Below are positions 5,650 through 9,296 of a stretch of 9,296 nucleotides of DNA, one piece after another. This DNA comes from Phascolarctobacterium sp. (GTDB taxonomy: Bacteria > Bacillota > Negativicutes > Acidaminococcales > Acidaminococcaceae), in assembly GCA_022718015.1 (NCBI GenBank), contig JAIHZV010000033.1:1-9296 (forward strand). The letters run 5' to 3'. The translations under genes and the position numbers were made by a program. The notes beneath the pieces are model-generated. The model was not told where the DNA came from and did not search any database. It worked only from the letters and a program-made list of their open reading frames with translations. The stretch's first letter is position 1, and each line of letters opens with the position of its first letter.

Positions 5650-6549
5650 TTACTCGATATTTTGAATCTGTTCGCGGATTTTTTCGATTTCCGCCTTAAT
5701 CTCGACCACAATCTGCGCCAGAGTATAATCGTTAGCCTTCGAAGCGATGGTGTTTGCCTCGCGGTTGAACTCCTGAATCAAAAAGTCCAGCTTACGGCCT
5801 ACCGGCTGGTCAGAAGCGATAATCTGCTTGAACTGCTTGATATGGCTCTTCAAGCGGACAATTTCCTCCGTAATGCTCGTGCGGTCAGCAAAAATTGCTA
5901 CCTCCTGCAAAAGACGCTCCGGCTCTACAGCGATATTGTTGTCAGCCAGAAGATTCGTCAGACGCTCCTGCAGCTTGTTCTGGTATTCCTCCACAACCAT
6001 CGGGGAGCGCTCCTCAATCAGCGCCAGCTTTTCAGCAATCAGGTCAGCGCGATAGATAAAGTCGCCGTAAATATTGCCGCCCTCCGTCTCGCGCATTGCC
6101 ACCAGGTTAGCCACAGCCTGATTAACAGCCTGCTCCACCTTCGGCCAAACGCTTTCAACATCAAAGAAGCCTTCCTTGACATTGATAACATCAGGGCATT
6201 TAGACAGATACATAATCTCAGCAGCAGCGTTGATGCCTGCCGCATCAGCGCCGATTGCCGCGCCCACCTCCTGCAATGCCTTATGGTAGGCAGCAGCAAG
6301 GTTCTTATCCACCTTCAGCGTGCAGTTGCCGCTCGTGGTATAATCAGCATTGACGAAAACATCAATGCGTCCGCGGCTGACTGTCTTCAAGATAGTCTTG
6401 CGGATTTTGTCCTCTAAGGGATTAAGAAAACGTGGTAAACGGATGGCAACCTCATTATAGCGATGGTTGACGGTCTTCATTTCAACGGTAACAGAAAAAT
6501 CTGCGTCCTCATACTCGCCGCGGCCAAAGCCAGTCATGCTTTTTAACAC
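5650..6549 (-). CDS. yicC: YicC/YloC-family endoribonuclease
   Basis: The 299-residue protein begins (M)LKSMTGFGRGEYED, the characteristic YicC N-terminus, and ends with the DUF1732-type segment DFLIQEFNREANTIASKA (about 255-273) and a helical tail. E. coli YicC has been described as an endoribonuclease acting on the small RNA RyhB, and B. subtilis YloC as a related RNase; the cellular target here is unknown. The start is assigned to GTG at 6549, which is 6 bases after GAGGAGG and gives the usual N-terminus; an in-frame ATG at 6570 would add seven atypical residues and include the RBS. It is the first gene of the yicC-remA-gmk-rpoZ-coaBC operon and diverges from rqcH. Confidence 0.94.
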   Translation of the reverse strand: MLKSMTGFGRGEYEDADFSVTVEMKTVNHRYNEVAIRLPRFLNPLEDKIRKTILKTVSRGRIDVFVNADYTTSGNCTLKVDKNLAAAYHKALQEVGAAIGADAAGINAAAEIMYLSKCPDVINVKEGFFDVESVWPKVEQAVNQAVANLVAMRETEGGNIYGDFIYRADLIAEKLALIEERSPMVVEEYQNKLQERLTNLLADNNIAVEPERLLQEVAIFADRTSITEEIVRLKSHIKQFKQIIASDQPVGRKLDFLIQEFNREANTIASKANDYTLAQIVVEIKAEIEKIREQIQNIE

Positions 6550-6605
6550 GGGTATCCTCCTCGTCCTCACCAGCTCGTGGTGAAATAAATTTTGACATGA
6601 TTAAA

Positions 6606-6632
6606 AGATAAGTCTATTATCTCAGCTTATCT
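6606..6632 (-). repeat. Inverted repeat at the 5' end of the yicC transcript
   Basis: AGATAAG (minus 6632-6626) and CTTATCT (6612-6606) are perfect inverted arms around a 13-base spacer, followed by TTTT. It would lie right after the predicted start near 6635. It could be an operator, a weak attenuator or an mRNA-stabilising hairpin; nothing decides between these. Confidence 0.45.
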
Positions 6633-6641
6633 GGAAACTTT

Positions 6642-6670
6642 ATTATACCACATTTTTCGCAGGATTTCAG
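6642..6670 (-). promoter_or_regulatory. Promoter of the yicC operon
   Basis: On the minus strand CTGAAA (6670-6665) and TATAAT (6647-6642) are 17 bases apart, and TGG directly before the TATAAT makes an extended -10. It leaves a leader of about 86 bases before the GTG of yicC. Confidence 0.75.
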
Positions 6671-6732
6671 CATTTTTCTGCGTAAGACGACGTAAAAAGC
6701 GCTAATATTCCAATCCTACGCATGCAAAAAAC

Positions 6733-6761
6733 TTGCAAAAAATAGTGCAATATGCTATATT
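6733..6761 (+). promoter_or_regulatory. Promoter of rqcH and its structured leader
   Basis: TTGCAA (6733-6738) and TATATT (6756-6761) are separated by 17 bases, and TGC before the TATATT gives an extended -10. The predicted start near 6768 is just ahead of the first leader hairpin. The divergent yicC promoter lies about 60 bases away. Confidence 0.75.
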
Positions 6762-6769
6762 AATTATAG

Positions 6770-6853
6770 AAAAGGACAACCGCCCACAAGGTGGTCGCCT
6801 TTAGGGAATATGATTAGAAAACCACCCCATTACTGGCGAGTTTAGGGGTGGTC
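6770..6853 (+). promoter_or_regulatory. Two tandem hairpins in the rqcH leader (attenuator-like)
   Basis: Hairpin 1 (about 6771-6802) pairs AAAGG and ACCGCC with GGTGGT and CCTTT around loop CACAA, with a small internal loop. Hairpin 2 pairs ACCACCCC (6821-6828) with GGGGTGGT (6845-6852); an inner ACT-GGCG-AGT can stack inside it, and CTTCTT follows. The T-tract is interrupted, so on the plus strand it would be at best a leaky terminator. Read on the minus strand, both hairpins are followed by cleaner T-runs (GGTTTTCT and CCTTTTCT), so the pair could equally stop antisense transcription heading into the yicC promoter. I do not recognise a known riboswitch class. Confidence 0.55.
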
Positions 6854-6891
6854 TTCTTATGTCTGGACTCTTTATTGAAAGGAGCGTTACT

Positions 6892-8637
6892 ATGAACTTA
6901 GAAGGCCTAACCCTCAAGCTCGTCACTGACACGCTCAGCCGCGAGCTGCTTAACAGCAAAATATATAAAGTTTTTATGCCCAACCCCCACGCTCTGCTGC
7001 TGCTTGTACGCCGCACACGCGATACGAACGCCCTGCTTGCCGACATGAACGGCGGCAGCCCCGCGCTCTACATCCCCGAGCAGCTGCCCGAGAATCCGGA
7101 AACGCCGCCCACCTTCTGCATGCTGCTGCGTAAGCATCTCGAGGAGGGCCGCATCACGCGCATCACGCAGAGCGGACTCGACCGTATCATCACGCTCGAA
7201 ATTGATATGCTAGGCGCTTCCAGCAAAATCATCACGAAAAAGCTCATCTTTGAGCTTACAGGCAAAAACAGCAACATCATCCTCACGCAGGACGATATCA
7301 TCATCGACAGCATCAAGAGAGTATCGGCGTTAGTGAGCTCCGTCCGGGAAGTACTTCCCGGCAAGATGTATTTCGTTGCCGATACCACCCACAAGAAAGA
7401 TGCCATGACGGTGACAAAAGAGGAGTTCTTAACCGTTATGAAGGAAGCGCCCATGCCGGCGTTCAAGGCATTCTACACTTCCTTTACGGGCATTTCCCCC
7501 ATTATGGGACAGGAAATCTGCCACAGGGCGGGTGTGGACGGCGAGCTTCCCACGGCGGCGCTTTCCGATGCAGAGATAACAAACATTTACAAAGAATGGA
7601 CGGACATCCGTAACGACATAGAGGACGGCAAGTTTACCCCCTATATTGTATACGAAGGCAGAAAGCCGGTGGAATTTGCGGCATTTGATCTGACGATTTA
7701 CGAGGACGGTGTGCATGAGTGCAAGCCCTATAACAGTATGTCCGAGGTGCTGGAAACTTATTTTGCGCAGAAAAATGCCCAGATCCGTATCCGTCAGCGC
7801 TCCACGGATTTACAGAAAATCGTCCATACGGCGCTGGAACGAAATGTGAAAAAATACGACGTGCAGCTGCAGCAGATGAAGGACACGGAAAAGCGGGATA
7901 CCTACCGGGTATACGGAGAACTTCTGCATACCTACGGCTATAGCGCCGCACCCGGGGACAAGTCCTTGGAGGCGGTCAATTATTACACCGGGGAAACGGT
8001 GAAAATCCCCCTCGACCCGACCCTTACGGCAGCGGAAAATGCGAAGAAGTATTTTGATAAATACAATAAGATGAAGAGAACCTACGAGGCGTTAAGCAAG
8101 CTCACAAAGGAAGTGGGAGAGGAAATCGAACACTTAAAGTCCATAGAGGTGGCCTTACAGATCGCAGCCGGGGAGGAAGACCTTCTGCAAATCAGGGAGG
8201 AGCTGCAGGAAAGCGGCTATATGAGAAAACGGAACGGCGGCAAAAAGATGAAGGTGACAAGCAGACCCTTCCATTATATCAGCCGTGACGGCTACGACAT
8301 CTATGTGGGCAAAAATAACCTGCAGAATGAGGAGCTTACGTTTAAGTTTGCCGACGGCGGCGACTGGTGGTTCCACGCCAAAGGCTGTCCCGGTTCCCAT
8401 GTCATTGTAAAAAACAAGGGCAGGGGCGAACTGCCGGATGCCACCTATGAGGATGCGGCAAGACTGGCGGCCCATTATTCCTCCGCAGGCAGCCAGAACA
8501 AGGCGGAAGTGGACTACGTGGAGAAAAAACAGGTGAAGAAGCCGAACGGCGGCAAGCCGGGTTTTGTGGTATACTATACCAATTACTCCATGATGGCGGA
8601 CACGGATATTTCGGACATAGAAAAAGCCGACGCGTAA
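6892..8637 (+). CDS. rqcH: RqcH/NFACT-family ribosome quality control protein (mosaic gene)
   Basis: The 581-residue protein belongs to the NFACT family (Rqc2/NEMF homologue, older name FbpA fibronectin-binding protein). RqcH binds obstructed 50S-nascent chain complexes and recruits Ala-tRNA to add degradation-marking alanine tails. The N-terminal NFACT domain includes FCMLLRKHL and the DR motif D97-R98 (SGLDRII), numbered as in B. subtilis RqcH; the middle (about 280-430) is helical coiled coil; the C-terminal NFACT-R domain has DWWFHAKGCPGSHVIV (491-506) and KPNGGKPGFVVYYTN. Start ATG 6892 has GAAAGGAG 7 bases upstream; the in-frame ATG at 6859 lacks an RBS and lies beside the leader hairpin. 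Up to about codon 142 Arg is only CGC/CGT; from codon 143 on AGA, AGG and CGG dominate and the protein becomes Lachnospiraceae-like, indicating recombination or an assembly join. The reading frame is intact. Confidence 0.93.
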   Translation: MNLEGLTLKLVTDTLSRELLNSKIYKVFMPNPHALLLLVRRTRDTNALLADMNGGSPALYIPEQLPENPETPPTFCMLLRKHLEEGRITRITQSGLDRIITLEIDMLGASSKIITKKLIFELTGKNSNIILTQDDIIIDSIKRVSALVSSVREVLPGKMYFVADTTHKKDAMTVTKEEFLTVMKEAPMPAFKAFYTSFTGISPIMGQEICHRAGVDGELPTAALSDAEITNIYKEWTDIRNDIEDGKFTPYIVYEGRKPVEFAAFDLTIYEDGVHECKPYNSMSEVLETYFAQKNAQIRIRQRSTDLQKIVHTALERNVKKYDVQLQQMKDTEKRDTYRVYGELLHTYGYSAAPGDKSLEAVNYYTGETVKIPLDPTLTAAENAKKYFDKYNKMKRTYEALSKLTKEVGEEIEHLKSIEVALQIAAGEEDLLQIREELQESGYMRKRNGGKKMKVTSRPFHYISRDGYDIYVGKNNLQNEELTFKFADGGDWWFHAKGCPGSHVIVKNKGRGELPDATYEDAARLAAHYSSAGSQNKAEVDYVEKKQVKKPNGGKPGFVVYYTNYSMMADTDISDIEKADA

Positions 8638-8689
8638 TAAAAGGGGGCTCCGACACCCCAAAGAAACAAAATAGGAATAGGAAAAGAAC

Positions 8690-9265
8690 ATGAATACGGA
8701 TTATACTTTCAGGCGCCTGTCGTCCGACGAGGTGCTGGATATTTACGAAAATAGCTGCCCCTTACATTTCCCGGCACCGGAAATCAAGCCGGTGTTTATG
8801 ATAAAGAGCATGGTGGAGCGGGGCGGTTACATCGGTATCGGTGTTTACGATGGAGACAGGCTGGCAGGGTATGCTCTCTGCGTGCAGGCACCGGAGAAAA
8901 ACACCATACTGCTTGACTATCTGGCGGTGTTTGAAGAATACCGCAACAAGGGCGTGGGAGCGCTTATGTTAAAGGAAATGCAGCGGATTTACACGGACAT
9001 GCACGGTGTTATTATCGAAACGGAACGTCCGGATAAGGCGGAGGATGAAGAAGACCGCACCCTGAGAATCCGCCGGAACGGTTTTTACAAACGGAGCGGC
9101 TGCCGTCAGACAGAGCTTCTGACCCAGGTGGCGGGTGTGGATTTCGGGATTTTTTACCTGCCGACGGGCAGACAGATGCCGGACGAAGAAGTGGCGGTGG
9201 ATTTACAGAATATCTATGATTTTATGCTGGGAGAAAAGTACGGAAGGATGTTTGCCTTTACTTGA
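8690..9265 (+). CDS. GNAT-family N-acetyltransferase
   Basis: The 191-residue protein has the GNAT fold pattern: GYIGIGVYDGDRLAGYALC (about 46-64, strands beta2-beta4), then LLDYLAVFEEYRNKGVGALML, containing the acetyl-CoA pyrophosphate-binding R/Q-x-x-G-x-G motif at R85-G90, and RRNGFYKRSG (128-137), the usual motif B region. The family moves an acetyl group from acetyl-CoA to an amine on small molecules or proteins; the substrate cannot be predicted. The ATG has a modest AGGAA ribosome binding site 6 bases upstream. It lies 52 bases after rqcH with no clear terminator between, so cotranscription is possible. Codon use (CGG, AGG, GGA) matches the 3' part of rqcH rather than the genes to the left. 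Confidence 0.87.
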   Translation: MNTDYTFRRLSSDEVLDIYENSCPLHFPAPEIKPVFMIKSMVERGGYIGIGVYDGDRLAGYALCVQAPEKNTILLDYLAVFEEYRNKGVGALMLKEMQRIYTDMHGVIIETERPDKAEDEEDRTLRIRRNGFYKRSGCRQTELLTQVAGVDFGIFYLPTGRQMPDEEVAVDLQNIYDFMLGEKYGRMFAFT

Positions 9266-9290
9266 CGAAAGCCCGCATTTCCACTATAAT
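9262..9290 (+). promoter_or_regulatory. Consensus promoter for a gene beyond the window
   Basis: TTGACG (9262-9267) and TATAAT (9285-9290) are 17 bases apart, 5/6 and 6/6 matches. The -35 overlaps the TGA stop codon of the acetyltransferase gene (9263-9265). The start would fall at about 9297, just outside the window, so the controlled gene is not visible. Confidence 0.8.
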
Positions 9291-9296
9291 AAGTGC

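Noticed and set aside
6810..6845. An 11-codon frame (MIRKPPHYWRV) in the rqcH leader
   Set aside because: The purine-rich stretch before it is only about 2 bases from the ATG, and its codons are those dictated by the hairpin arms; too weak to call a leader peptide gene.
6859..6891. Upstream ATG start for rqcH
   Set aside because: It would add 11 residues with no RBS at 6859, whereas 6892 has GAAAGGAG at ideal spacing and gives the usual NFACT N-terminus.
8641..8665. Possible terminator between rqcH and the acetyltransferase gene (GGGG ... CCCC)
   Set aside because: Only a four-pair stem and no T-run follows.
1..9296. CRISPR arrays, tRNA or rRNA genes, transposases, prophage genes
   Set aside because: None seen: no regularly spaced repeats, no cloverleaf or rRNA signature, and no transposase or phage protein motif in any frame.

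Overview
The window reads as a low-to-mid-GC Firmicutes (Bacillota) chromosome. The left three quarters (about 1-7320) carries housekeeping genes in a typical Firmicutes arrangement: yicC-remA-gmk-rpoZ-coaBC, then metK behind a SAM-I riboswitch. A strictanaerobe gut Negativicutes such as Phascolarctobacterium/Acidaminococcus relatives is my best guess, but that is inference from overall flavour, not a demonstrated placement. The right end (about 7320-9296) has different codon use and protein sequence of Lachnospiraceae type, so the window looks mosaic.

Layout. 1-198 (+): C-terminus of an RluD/RluA-family pseudouridine synthase. 258-1187 (+): class II fructose-bisphosphate aldolase, with an extended -10 promoter, a strong RBS and an intrinsic terminator. 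1247-1744: a roughly 500-base gene-free stretch between convergent fba and metK. It is not empty. It holds a structured intergenic repeat (about 1276-1380), a very strong bidirectional hairpin (1388-1438), a short GGATTTT repeat, and on the minus strand a complete small transcription unit: a consensus promoter (1699-1727), a c-di-GMP-I (GEMM) aptamer (1575-1645) and an intrinsic terminator (1515-1546), with no gene behind it. 1745-2923 (-): metK, under a SAM-I riboswitch with a clear terminator/antiterminator switch and its own promoter. 3246-6549 (-): operon yicC, remA, gmk, rpoZ, coaBC, transcribed from a promoter at 6642-6670.

6733-8637 (+): rqcH/NFACT, divergent from yicC, preceded by a promoter and a leader with two tandem hairpins. 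Inside this gene, near codon 143, codon use and protein type change abruptly. 8690-9265 (+): a GNAT acetyltransferase of the same type as the right-hand part. 9262-9290: a consensus promoter whose -35 overlaps the GNAT stop codon and which points out of the window.

How the genes fit together: the minus-strand operon joins RNA turnover (YicC), a biofilm/matrix regulator (RemA), GMP kinase, the RNA polymerase omega subunit and coenzyme A synthesis. MetK makes S-adenosylmethionine and is fed back by SAM through its leader. RqcH adds alanine tails to stalled nascent chains on 60S-type (50S) ribosomal subunits. The two observations most worth follow-up are the orphan c-di-GMP riboswitch RNA downstream of metK and the chimeric junction inside rqcH.
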